From: DAOTMI01 sp964605545
Lineage (GTDB): Bacteria > Patescibacteriota > Microgenomatia > UBA12405
Assembly (NCBI GenBank): GCA_964605545.1
Contig: CAZSCX010000002.1
Span: forward strand, 1-47,782
Direction of reading: 5' to 3'
DNA length: 47,782 nt
The translations under genes were made by a program, and so were the position numbers. Positions 1 through 7,606 of the stretch are shown piece after piece (position 1 is the stretch's first letter; each line of letters starts with the position of its first letter). The notes beneath the pieces were generated by a model. It did not search any database. It was given only the letters and a program-made list of their open reading frames with translations, and was not told the origin of the DNA.

Positions 1-1632
1 CCAAACAAAGGGAAATAAAGAAGCCGAAGCCCCAACAATTTGATTGGGAAACAGATCGATATAAGATACTTGATCGATTGGACCTTCAATAAATTCACCT
101 TGATAACGAATAGGTACCCAGTCTTGCTGGATAATACCGGAATCATCAATTTTGATACCCAAATGGGTAACTTGATGATCATATTCATCATCAGCATCAA
201 GATAAATATAATCATCTGAGACTTTGAATTTTTTGCCTGATTTTTCTACTTTTCTAAAAGGAGCTTCGAGAAAACCATAGTCGTTAATTTTGGCATAGAG
301 GGCAAGATAAGTAACTAAACCAATATTTGGACCTTCAGGAGATCGAACAGCACAAATACGACCATATTGAGAAGAATGAACGTCACGAATAGAGAAAGCG
401 GCTCTTTCTCTGGTTAAACCACCTTGACCGACAACGGTGACACGACGAAGCAAATCCAATTCCGAAAGAGGATTGGTTTGGTCTAAAATAGCTGATAACT
501 GATTTGATCTAAAGAAAGTATTGAGAGCAGAAATAATTGGTTGAGGATTGATAATTTGGGAAGGATTACATTTGTCTTTTGTGGAAATCAAGGACATTCT
601 TTCTTTGACCATTCTTTCAAAGCGAGCTAAAGCCGGTCGAAGTGCAATTTGAGAAACAATTTCTCCAGCACAACGAAGACGACGATTAGCCAAGGAATCA
701 ATATCGTCAAGACGGGTAACTTCACCTTTTTGAAGTTTGATCAAATATTTGATAGTTTCGATTAAATCCTCTTTTCTAAGAATCCAATTTTCTTTGTTTT
801 TGTCATCAAAATTAAATTTAAATTTTTTATTGACCTTGAAACGACCAACAGGTCCAAGTTCGTAAGTGCGTAAATCAAAAAATCTTTCTTGAAAGAATTT
901 TTGGGCATTTTCCATGACAACTGGTTCACCTGGTCTAAGTTTCTTGTAAAATTCTATTATGGCTTCTTCGGAAGTTTTTGAGGGATCGGCAGAAATGGTA
1001 TTGTTGATAAAATCACCAAATTCAGAGACTAATTGTTTGTCATTGTAGCCGCAAGCAGCTCGAAGAATGATAGTAGCAGGAAATTTCTTTTTTCGATCAA
1101 TTCTGGCAAAAATAACATCTTTTTTACCAATAAAAAATTCCAACCATGAACCGCGAACTGGACGAAGTTCGGCATTGTATAGTAATTTACCGGTAGCAGC
1201 ATCGTTTTCGCCGGTAAAATAAACACCGGGTGAACGAACTAATTGATTGATAACACCTCTTTCGATACCATTAATAATAAAAGTACCTTCTTCGGTCATA
1301 GTCGGAAGATTTAGGAGAAAAACATTTTCTTCGACGGCGGAACTGGTTCTTTTGTTGACAAGTTTAGTAGCGATTTTTATGGGAACGGTATAGTTTAGAC
1401 CTTTGTGTTTGGCGGCTTCTGGACTGACAGAAATGGGGTCAAAATATAATTGACCAAGATTTAATTCCCAGTTATTACCGGTATAATCTGAGATTGGTGA
1501 AATCGATTGAAGAGTTTCTTGGAGATCTTTCTTGAGGAATTGTTGCCATGATTTTTTTTGAATCTCTATTAAATTAAGTTCTGGAAGTTTAGGGTATTTT
1601 TTACCCCAGTTGATTCTTTTTGCGGAAGACAT
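1..1632 (-). CDS. rpoB: RNA polymerase beta subunit, N-terminal 544 codons (partial)
   Basis: Beta subunit of RNA polymerase; the C-terminal part lies beyond the left edge. The frame is open from the ATG at 1630-1632 (MSSAKRINWGKKYPKLPELN) to the window end. It has the typical beta order: lobe (GIERGVINQLVRSPGVYF), then the rifampicin-pocket region and EGPNIGL. The pocket residue equivalent to E. coli His526 is residue 394, so the protein is much shorter here than E. coli, consistent with absence of the beta SI1 insertion. Relative to E. coli, three rifampicin contacts differ: Gln513 is Ala381, His526 is Leu394 and Ser531 is Thr399; Asp516 is kept (Asp384). The gene is divergent from the plus-strand genes and has its own promoter. 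Identity is very secure. Confidence 0.97.
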   Translation of the reverse strand, partial: MSSAKRINWGKKYPKLPELNLIEIQKKSWQQFLKKDLQETLQSISPISDYTGNNWELNLGQLYFDPISVSPEAAKHKGLNYTVPIKIATKLVNKRTSSAVEENVFLLNLPTMTEEGTFIINGIERGVINQLVRSPGVYFTGENDAATGKLLYNAELRPVRGSWLEFFIGKKDVIFARIDRKKKFPATIILRAACGYNDKQLVSEFGDFINNTISADPSKTSEEAIIEFYKKLRPGEPVVMENAQKFFQERFFDLRTYELGPVGRFKVNKKFKFNFDDKNKENWILRKEDLIETIKYLIKLQKGEVTRLDDIDSLANRRLRCAGEIVSQIALRPALARFERMVKERMSLISTKDKCNPSQIINPQPIISALNTFFRSNQLSAILDQTNPLSELDLLRRVTVVGQGGLTRERAAFSIRDVHSSQYGRICAVRSPEGPNIGLVTYLALYAKINDYGFLEAPFRKVEKSGKKFKVSDDYIYLDADDEYDHQVTHLGIKIDDSGIIQQDWVPIRYQGEFIEGPIDQVSYIDLFPNQIVGASASLFPFVW

Positions 1633-1689
1633 CGATAAATTTTAAAATTTTAAGTGTAAGGGCACACCTAGCCCTAGTAAATGTCATGT

Positions 1690-1718
1690 ATTATATCTAT
1701 AAATTGAACCTAATTCAA
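1690..1718 (-). promoter_or_regulatory. rpoB promoter
   Basis: On the minus strand, TTGAAT (1713-1718) is followed by a 17-nt spacer and TATAAT (1690-1695). Transcription would begin about 50 nt before the rpoB ATG, so rpoB is one of the few genes here with a real leader. The leader holds a 5-bp hairpin (AGGGC/GCCCT, 1659-1675) and a perfect AT palindrome, AAATTTTAAAATTT (1637-1650), just before the start codon. I see no clear Shine-Dalgarno sequence. Confidence 0.7.
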
Positions 1719-1770
1719 CAGGCAAATTTAAATTAGATAATAGGTCGTAGATATCAAAAAATTGATAGTG

Positions 1771-1776
1771 TATATT
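1771..1776 (+). promoter_or_regulatory. -10 box of the LPASG-protein gene, leaderless
   Basis: TATATT lies 6 nt before the ATG at 1783, with TAGATA (1748-1753) 17 nt further upstream as a weak -35. Transcription would start at or next to the ATG. This supports the ATG at 1783 over the TTG at 1762 or the GTG at 1768, both of which lie upstream of the predicted start of transcription. Confidence 0.6.
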
Positions 1777-1782
1777 TATTGT

Positions 1783-2274
1783 ATGAAGACAATAAAAATA
1801 TTTCTTTTTATGTTAGTTTTGGCTTTGTTTGTTTCGAAATCAGCTTGGGCAGGAGGTTTTACCGTTAGTTCAATAGGGGGCGTAACGACCAATAATTTAC
1901 AGGTATCGAAATTTTGGCACACCTCACTCAAACCTGTTTTTAGAGGAGTAGCACTACCAGGAGCTGATATAACAATTACAATTGACGGTACCGCTTTTCA
2001 AATTGCGGCTGATTCGGCAGGTGATTGGGTTTTTACTCCAACTGCTGATTTGACAGCAGGAGAACATCAGGTTGTTTTGACTAGTGGTGGTTCAACTCAA
2101 ACAATTACTTTAACAACAGGCAGTGTGGGAAGTGATCTTGGTGGTTGGTCTGATGCTAGTAGTAGTGCTTTGCCGGCTTCAGGGGTAGCCTGGCCGACAA
2201 TATTACTTTTAAGTGTGGGTGGACTAGGAATGGTTTTGGGTCTAAAATACCGAAATGCGAAAGTTTTATCTTAA
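1783..2274 (+). CDS. small secreted Ig-like protein with LPxTG-like (LPASG) sorting signal
   Basis: A 163-residue surface protein of unknown specific role. Residues 1-23 form a signal peptide (lysines, hydrophobic core, AWA cleavage-type end). Residues about 40-112 resemble a bacterial Ig-like beta domain (PG-ITITIDGT, DSAGDWVFTP, LTAGEHQVVLTS). A Ser/Gly-rich linker leads to LPASG (130-134), a membrane segment (about 136-154) and a basic tail (KYRNAK). This three-part end is the layout of a sortase sorting signal, with Ser in place of the usual Thr. A sortase gene lies about 2.5 kb away. The start at 1783 is chosen because it begins the signal peptide and matches the -10 box. The last 20 nt overlap miaB. 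That it is a sortase substrate is inference. Confidence 0.8.
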   Translation: MKTIKIFLFMLVLALFVSKSAWAGGFTVSSIGGVTTNNLQVSKFWHTSLKPVFRGVALPGADITITIDGTAFQIAADSAGDWVFTPTADLTAGEHQVVLTSGGSTQTITLTTGSVGSDLGGWSDASSSALPASGVAWPTILLLSVGGLGMVLGLKYRNAKVLS

Positions 2275-3241
2275 AACATTTGGTTGTGCCCAAAATACGG
2301 CTGATTCTCAAAGGATTAGAGCAAAGTATTTAATGGATGGGTATAAGGAAGTGGATAATTATGAAGATGCAGATGTGGTTATTATTAATAGTTGTATAGT
2401 GCGTGAGTCAGCAGAAAACAGGGTTTATGGGCTGGTGGATAATATTCGTAAAAGATATAAAAAGAATATATATATTATAGTAACGGGGTGTCTGGCTGGA
2501 ATTACAAAAAAAATAAAGAATGTAGACGAAATCTTACCGATAAAAAATATCTCATATGATATTGAGCCTTTGAGAAATACGGAAACTGCTTTGGTTCCAA
2601 TTTCCAGTGGTTGTAATAATTTTTGTTCATATTGCATTGTCCCCTATGCTAGAGGCAGGGAAATTAGCCGAAGTGAAAAAGAAATTTTGAGTGAAATCGA
2701 TAAAATTATTGCCGATGGCTACAAAAAAGTTTTGTTAATAGGCCAAAATGTGAATTCATGGAATAAAGATAAATTTTATGAATTATTGGAAAAAGTGGCC
2801 CAAAAAGATTTAGAGAAAATAAGTTTTGTATCGAGTAACCCTTGGGATTTTTCAGATAAATTGATTGAAGTAATTGCCAAATATAAAAATATTGACCGAT
2901 TAATTCATTTGCCATTACAATCGGGTGATGATGAGATATTAAAGAAAATGAATCGAAGATACACCAGTAAAGAATATTTGGATTTAATTAAAAAAATTAA
3001 AGATAAAGTTGAAGGAGTAAGATTTTCAACAGATATTATTATTGGGTTTTGTGGTGAAAATGAGAAGGCATTTGAAAATACAGTTAAAGTTTGCAAGAAA
3101 GTAAAATTTGAAATTGCTTATTTAAATAAATATTCGCCACGTCGGGGAACAGTCAGTGCCAAACTTTACAAAAACGATGTACCGCAGAAAGTAAAGAAAG
3201 AGAGGTGGGTAATTCTAAATAATCTGATTAATAACCAATAA
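2255..3241 (+). CDS. miaB: MiaB-like tRNA methylthiotransferase, short form
   Basis: Radical-SAM enzyme of the MiaB family, which adds a methylthio group to i6A37 of tRNAs reading UNN codons. The N-terminal UPF0004 domain has the three expected cluster cysteines (C11, C47, C79). The radical-SAM motif CxxxCxxC is C120/C124/C127 in a MiaB-type context (GCNNFCSYCIVPYARGRE). The protein has only 328 residues against about 440 for typical members. The stretch between C79 and the radical-SAM motif is shortened, and the sequence stops just after the PRRGT...VKKERW segment, so the C-terminal TRAM tRNA-binding domain is absent. The start overlaps the LPASG-protein gene by 20 nt. The family is secure; MiaB rather than MtaB is judged from the GCNNFCSYC signature. 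Confidence 0.87.
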   Translation: MRKFYLKTFGCAQNTADSQRIRAKYLMDGYKEVDNYEDADVVIINSCIVRESAENRVYGLVDNIRKRYKKNIYIIVTGCLAGITKKIKNVDEILPIKNISYDIEPLRNTETALVPISSGCNNFCSYCIVPYARGREISRSEKEILSEIDKIIADGYKKVLLIGQNVNSWNKDKFYELLEKVAQKDLEKISFVSSNPWDFSDKLIEVIAKYKNIDRLIHLPLQSGDDEILKKMNRRYTSKEYLDLIKKIKDKVEGVRFSTDIIIGFCGENEKAFENTVKVCKKVKFEIAYLNKYSPRRGTVSAKLYKNDVPQKVKKERWVILNNLINNQ

Positions 3242-3260
3242 CCAACTTCCAAAAAACAAA

Positions 3261-4172
3261 CTATTTCAGATACTTAGCAATGTTGGCGTTGTGTTCGGAA
3301 AGAGTTGTAGCATAGTGCATTTGATTGTCGTTACCGGTGATGTAAAACATATAGTTAGATTCGGTGGGATGAAAGGCGGCATAAATTGAATCATAACCAG
3401 GATTGCAAATTGGGCCAGGCGGTAACCCCCTATTTTTGTAGGTATTGTAGGGAGAAATAATATTGATATCACTGGATTTGATAGGTAACCAATAATCTTT
3501 TGGCGGTTTTAAGGTATCACGCAGATATTGGATAGTAGCATCGACTTGAAGAGCCATACCAATTTCTAGACGATTCATTAAAATACCGGCAACCATTTTT
3601 TTGGCTTCAAGAGATCTGGCTTCTCTTTCTACCAAAGATGCTAAAATAATAATTTCTTTATCTGATAATTTAGAAGTAAAACCTTCCTTGGCTTGAGCAA
3701 ATTTTTTATCAAAATTATCTTGAATTATTTTTAAAATTTGATCAGAGGTGTAATAGTCCGGTACTAAATAACTGTCCGGGAATAGATACCCTTCAAAAGA
3801 ACGGCTAAATCTAGGAGTAATTTCTTCAACTCTTTGACCTTCAATAATTCTTATCCAATAATCGGAAGTACCACCGGTAGTAAGTTTTTTGATGATTTCC
3901 GGAGTAGAAAGATTTTGAGAAAGACGATATTTTCCGGCTTGAATCTTGCTTTTTTGACCGGAAATATAGACGTTATAAAGAAAGAAATATTTATGACGAA
4001 TTAAAGAATTTTCTTGAAGACGAGTAGCGATTGAAGTTAATTTTTCACCTTTATTGATGACAAAATCTTGATTGTTTTTATTTGAAGAAACAGGTAAATT
4101 GCCTATTTTCAGGATAATAACAGGTACCAATAAAATTATTATCAAAAGAAAAATAAAACCGAATTTTCTCAT
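3261..4172 (-). CDS. mltG: endolytic murein transglycosylase MltG
   Basis: Membrane-anchored lytic transglycosylase that cuts nascent glycan strands and so sets their length. Residues about 5-23 are one transmembrane helix; the rest is extracytoplasmic. A LysM-like segment (about 35-100) precedes the YceG/MltG domain. Visible family motifs are EGYLFPDSY (127-135), LASLVEREA with the catalytic Glu at 182, and QVDATIQY (209-216). The length of 303 residues is near normal. It is last in the unit ruvX - zinc-ribbon - mltG, with a 1-nt overlap to the gene before. It converges with miaB; the 19-nt gap holds no terminator that I can see. Confidence 0.93.
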   Translation of the reverse strand: MRKFGFIFLLIIILLVPVIILKIGNLPVSSNKNNQDFVINKGEKLTSIATRLQENSLIRHKYFFLYNVYISGQKSKIQAGKYRLSQNLSTPEIIKKLTTGGTSDYWIRIIEGQRVEEITPRFSRSFEGYLFPDSYLVPDYYTSDQILKIIQDNFDKKFAQAKEGFTSKLSDKEIIILASLVEREARSLEAKKMVAGILMNRLEIGMALQVDATIQYLRDTLKPPKDYWLPIKSSDINIISPYNTYKNRGLPPGPICNPGYDSIYAAFHPTESNYMFYITGNDNQMHYATTLSEHNANIAKYLK

Positions 4173-4363
4173 TAGATTTCTGAAAATAAAGCGCGGCGAT
4201 AGTGATGATTATTTTTTATAAAAATACGACCGCATTTACATGTAACAGTCACCTGACCACGAACAGTTTTTTCAACACCTTTTTTTAGTGGAGCACCACA
4301 TCCAACACATCGTCCTTGTGATAGTAAATATGCCTGTATTGGTGCAATTAAATTTTTTATCAT
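4172..4363 (-). CDS. small zinc-ribbon protein
   Basis: A 63-residue protein with CVGC (19-22) and a later CKC pair (about 43-45), a likely zinc ribbon. It is basic overall. Function unknown; I cannot assign a family. It overlaps ruvX by 4 nt (ATGA) and mltG by 1 nt, so the three are almost certainly co-transcribed and translationally coupled. The strong Shine-Dalgarno AAGGAGGG is encoded in the last codons of ruvX, which supports this start. Confidence 0.75.
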   Translation of the reverse strand: MIKNLIAPIQAYLLSQGRCVGCGAPLKKGVEKTVRGQVTVTCKCGRIFIKNNHHYRRALFSEI

Positions 4364-4728
4364 ATTGCCCTCCTTAAAATAACAGCGGCACTGACTGAGT
4401 CGATTAAAGATTTATATTTTTTCTTTGGTTTCTTGTTTTCCTTATAAATCTCGTCGGCTTCGATTGTTGAAACCGCTTCTTCAACAAGTTCGATATCTAA
4501 TTTTACCATGAGCTCTAGTTTTTCAACAAACTTTTTTGTCTTTTGAGCAAACACTCCTTCTGATATACCAACATAGATTTTGTCTATTTGATATTCTTTG
4601 ATAATTTTCTTTAAGTTATCAATCAAAGAGTTATCGTTTTTGACGGGAGAAATTGGAGAAATTACGCCATTGACGGCAGTTGCCAAACCAATGCGCTTGG
4701 TGCCATAATCGATTGCGAGAAAATTCAT
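4360..4728 (-). CDS. ruvX: RuvX/YqgF-family RNase H-like nuclease
   Basis: Member of the RuvX/YqgF family, implicated in Holliday-junction resolution and, in some bacteria, 16S rRNA 5-prime end maturation. The 122-residue sequence shows the N-terminal acidic motif AIDYGTKRIGLA, the strand IDKIYVGISEG (family position usually VGLP), EEAVST (usually DERLTT) and IDSVSAAVIL with the final acidic residue. Length is slightly below the usual 135-140. First gene of the ruvX - zinc-ribbon - mltG unit. Confidence 0.88.
   Translation of the reverse strand: MNFLAIDYGTKRIGLATAVNGVISPISPVKNDNSLIDNLKKIIKEYQIDKIYVGISEGVFAQKTKKFVEKLELMVKLDIELVEEAVSTIEADEIYKENKKPKKKYKSLIDSVSAAVILRRAI
4368..4375 (-). promoter_or_regulatory. 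Shine-Dalgarno of zinc-ribbon gene inside ruvX
   Basis: AAGGAGGG lies 4 nt before the ATG of the zinc-ribbon gene and is encoded by the final Arg-Arg-Ala codons of ruvX. It shows that the organism uses Shine-Dalgarno initiation for internal operon genes, in contrast to the leaderless first genes. Confidence 0.75.
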
Positions 4729-4734
4729 ATGATT

Positions 4735-4740
4735 ATTATA
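4735..4740 (-). promoter_or_regulatory. -10 box of ruvX, leaderless
   Basis: TATAAT ends 6 nt before the ruvX ATG (4726-4728), in the 26-nt gap after the sortase gene. The -35 match is poor. A transcript from here would begin at or next to the start codon. Confidence 0.55.
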
Positions 4741-4754
4741 CAGTAAAATAGGTA

Positions 4755-5495
4755 CTATTCGGCGATTTTGGCTTTCACAACAAGACGTTTAATATAAGTT
4801 CCTGGAGGATAGCAAGTGACAAGGGTAAGAAAACGGCCATCATAACGTTGATCAAGAATGGAAAAATCTGTCGCTTTGACCTCAAAAATATCTTCGATAG
4901 AATAGGTATAATTTACGTTATCGTATTTTATAAAAATTTGATCATTGGCTTTTAATTTGAAAAGAGTTGAAAAAATAGTCAAATAAGATTTCGGGTTAAA
5001 AAACTGGGGTAAAACAGAATGACCAAAAATAACAGTGTTTCCCTTTTGGCCGGGCATGGCGGTCTGAGGATAATGAATTATACTTTTTTTGAGATCCATA
5101 CTGCCAATTTGGACTTCGGCATTGTTGATACCAAGTTTTGGAATAGAAATATAATATTTTTGGCCATTTTCCGGAGTCAATTCTTTTGATTGACTGACAT
5201 CTTGATTCTTATCTTGGATAAACCAACTGGAAAGTTGAGTATAATCGGCAGTGATACCGCCAATATTACTGTCTTGATTGTAAAAATTTGAAGATACCGG
5301 ACTTACTATTTTTTTGAAACGACTAGAATAAAAAAACTGAAAACCTAAAATTGGATAAAGAACTGAAAGGATGGCAAAAATACCCAATGAAAATAAAATA
5401 TACGAAAGATATTTTTTATTTAATTTCTCAAGTTTTGGAACCTTAAGAGATTTTTTTTGATGAGAAGTTTTCTTCTTGACGTAAACGTAGCCCAT
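4755..5495 (-). CDS. sortase (class D/E-like transpeptidase)
   Basis: Membrane-bound cysteine transpeptidase that cleaves sorting signals and joins surface proteins to the wall. Of 246 residues, 1-29 are Lys-rich and cytoplasmic, about 30-54 form a transmembrane helix, and the sortase fold is C-terminal. The catalytic triad is visible: H159 in TVIFGHS, C228 in TLVTCYPPG and R237 in IKRLVV. It overlaps the baseplate-J-like gene by 1 nt and is downstream of alaS and that gene in one operon. The LPASG protein at 1783-2274 is the only sorting-signal protein seen in the window and is a candidate substrate. Family secure; class uncertain. Confidence 0.92.
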   Translation of the reverse strand: MGYVYVKKKTSHQKKSLKVPKLEKLNKKYLSYILFSLGIFAILSVLYPILGFQFFYSSRFKKIVSPVSSNFYNQDSNIGGITADYTQLSSWFIQDKNQDVSQSKELTPENGQKYYISIPKLGINNAEVQIGSMDLKKSIIHYPQTAMPGQKGNTVIFGHSVLPQFFNPKSYLTIFSTLFKLKANDQIFIKYDNVNYTYSIEDIFEVKATDFSILDQRYDGRFLTLVTCYPPGTYIKRLVVKAKIAE

Positions 5496-7606
5496 TAATT
5501 TATTTTTGAAATGATTGTAATTCTAGAACCGATAATGGGCAGAGGAATTATTTTTCCAATTAAGGGTAAATTTGAATCAAATTCCCAATTATAAAAAGCA
5601 GATAAATCTTTTTTGAAATAGTTAAAAGCGCTGTTTTTGGTTTTCCCGGCAATTTTTGATCGAACAACGTTGATATTCAAAAGAGGAGCAGCTTTACCAT
5701 CAATAATTAAATTGCCAGTAGCTTGTGATGAATCTATTTTTTCAACTTCCATTTTTAAATTAAAAATTAAATTGTTTTGGTCCCATTTTGATTTGTCGGG
5801 AGAATCAATAAGAGCAGAAATTATTTTATTTTTTTCGGTGGGAGAGAGAGCAAAAACAGTGACATTTGATTCGAGAGTGGCACTAAGTTGATCGGTTTGT
5901 TCATTGACATCTCGATTAAATTCAATTCTTTTCGTATCAGTTTGAATTGTATCCAAGAGGACACCGGAAAGGTTGCTGACATCATTTTGGATTTTTTGGT
6001 CGACTTCTTTTTGGATTTCTTCTTTTAATTTGGCTTCTAAACTAGTTTTGTCATTTTTACTGACAACTTTTACTTCTTCTTTGATACCGCCAGAAAAATC
6101 CAGTTCAACTTTGGCAATAATTAAATTTTCGGAAAAATCTTTGAAGGTTAATTTGGTGTCCTTGGTAATATTAAATTCAGGACCAATTTGGGAGGCGGTA
6201 ACAACTGTTTTGGTTTGACCAAATTTCATTATGCCTTCAGCAAAATCAGATGTAGAACCAGCAATTTGGATAGGAGTAAGAAGTTCAAATTGTTTTCCGT
6301 CGGCCGAGGTGAGAATAGCACCTTTGGGAATATTTTGAACCTTGTCTTGTTTATTATAAACAATAATACTGCCACGAGCTTTTTCACCAACTACTTGTTT
6401 ACCGGTAGTTTCAATTTCTCCATTTACTTTAATTTCAAAAGTCTTTACCGTGACAGGAATTTTTTTGTTATTTAAGTCAGATTCGGTAATTTGAGAATCA
6501 AGTGTAATAGGAATGGTAGCAGTAATTGGATATGGATTAAGATAGAGAGTAATATCGACCTGATTAAGCAAAAGGATAGCTAGAAATAAAAGGGGAATAA
6601 AAGCAATAGGCCAAAGAAAAGAAACTAATTTAAATTTTGGTAATTTAAACTTGGGAAAATGTGGAAGAATTATTTTTCTTTTTTTCTTCTCTACTTTAAC
6701 TTCTGAAAAACCAAAATTTTCCATAGGAACAGTATCAAAATTAGTTTCCGGAATTGGTTCTTCATTTTTTTCCGGTTCTAATTGTTCAGCTTCAATCTCT
6801 AATTTTTCTTCTGGCTCAGGCAATATTTCCTCTTCTTTTGTTTCTTCTTTGATCGGTTCTGGAATAGTCGAGCTGATATTACTACCAATAATTTGATAAT
6901 TAATAAAATCACTCCAAATTTTAGTTATATCTTCGATGCTGTAAAATTTTATTTCCGGAAGATGAAAGAAGATGTCACCTATTTTTTTGCCTATCCATGG
7001 GTAATTTTTAATATCTTCAAGAGGCATTTGTTGGGTATCACCAAAAAAGATCAAAACTGGTGGCAGAGCAGATTCAAGAGATAGGGTATTTAATTTATTT
7101 TCGATTGTTTTTGGCGAAAATCCATCTTCGAAAACTTGGGAAAAGCGTTCTTTAATTTTGCCAAAATAGACTAAGGACAGATTGAATTGATGTTGTTTAA
7201 GATTTATGAGAATGTAGCTGTTGAGATTTGATTCATCGATTGATTGATTTTCGACAAAGGCATCGTCGTTGCTAATAAAGCCTAGCGGTTTAAATTTAAG
7301 TTTTCTACATATTTTTTCGACTAAAGCAATTTTATCTTTGGAAATTTGACCATCGATATCAATCCAAAAAGGAGAAAGGATAAAGGCGGCTGATTCCGGT
7401 TCTTCTTCTTCGGTGATACCGGATTGGAGACTAGTTTCACTCAAAGAGGCGTCAACAGCAAAAACAAGAGAATCTTCATCGGCTACTTCATAATTTCTAG
7501 GCTTGCCAATGATAATCCGAGACGATTGGGTCTCGTCAAAGAGAACCAAAGAAACATTGACTTCTTCTTCATCAATTGAAACTAACCAATAATCATGGCT
7601 ATTCAT
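5495..7606 (-). CDS. large membrane protein: actin-like N-terminus, acidic linker, TM helix, baseplate-J-like domain
   Basis: A 703-residue protein I cannot name. Residues 1-240 look like a degenerate actin/PilM-type fold (strand-rich segments YWLVSIDEEEVNVSLVLF and YILINLKQHQFNLSLVYFGK). Residues about 247-300 are a Glu/Pro-rich linker, 301-325 are strongly basic, and 329-347 are one transmembrane helix. After it, about 385-490 resembles the Baseplate_J beta domain (GEKARGSIIVYN, IPKGAIL, ASQIGPEFNI). The rest is alpha/beta with coiled-coil tendency near 505-540. By topology the N-terminus is inside and the C-terminal region outside. It overlaps alaS and the sortase gene by 1 nt each, so a surface role next to the sortase is likely. 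No phage genes surround it. Confidence 0.7.
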   Translation of the reverse strand: MNSHDYWLVSIDEEEVNVSLVLFDETQSSRIIIGKPRNYEVADEDSLVFAVDASLSETSLQSGITEEEEPESAAFILSPFWIDIDGQISKDKIALVEKICRKLKFKPLGFISNDDAFVENQSIDESNLNSYILINLKQHQFNLSLVYFGKIKERFSQVFEDGFSPKTIENKLNTLSLESALPPVLIFFGDTQQMPLEDIKNYPWIGKKIGDIFFHLPEIKFYSIEDITKIWSDFINYQIIGSNISSTIPEPIKEETKEEEILPEPEEKLEIEAEQLEPEKNEEPIPETNFDTVPMENFGFSEVKVEKKKRKIILPHFPKFKLPKFKLVSFLWPIAFIPLLFLAILLLNQVDITLYLNPYPITATIPITLDSQITESDLNNKKIPVTVKTFEIKVNGEIETTGKQVVGEKARGSIIVYNKQDKVQNIPKGAILTSADGKQFELLTPIQIAGSTSDFAEGIMKFGQTKTVVTASQIGPEFNITKDTKLTFKDFSENLIIAKVELDFSGGIKEEVKVVSKNDKTSLEAKLKEEIQKEVDQKIQNDVSNLSGVLLDTIQTDTKRIEFNRDVNEQTDQLSATLESNVTVFALSPTEKNKIISALIDSPDKSKWDQNNLIFNLKMEVEKIDSSQATGNLIIDGKAAPLLNINVVRSKIAGKTKNSAFNYFKKDLSAFYNWEFDSNLPLIGKIIPLPIIGSRITIISKIN

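Noticed and set aside
436..492. RpoB changes as recent acquired resistance mutations
   Set aside because: The surrounding residues also differ from E. coli, so this looks like a fixed lineage state rather than selection.
1637..1650. AT palindrome before rpoB as a terminator
   Set aside because: It has no GC stem, lies inside the leader just before the start codon, and is a common pattern in AT-rich DNA.
1762..1782. Earlier TTG or GTG start of the LPASG protein
   Set aside because: It would put extra residues before the signal peptide and lies upstream of the predicted transcription start; the ATG at 1783 fits both.
5495..7606. Baseplate-J-like protein as evidence of a prophage
   Set aside because: No other phage genes surround it; it has a cytoplasmic domain and a membrane helix and is coupled to alaS and a sortase.
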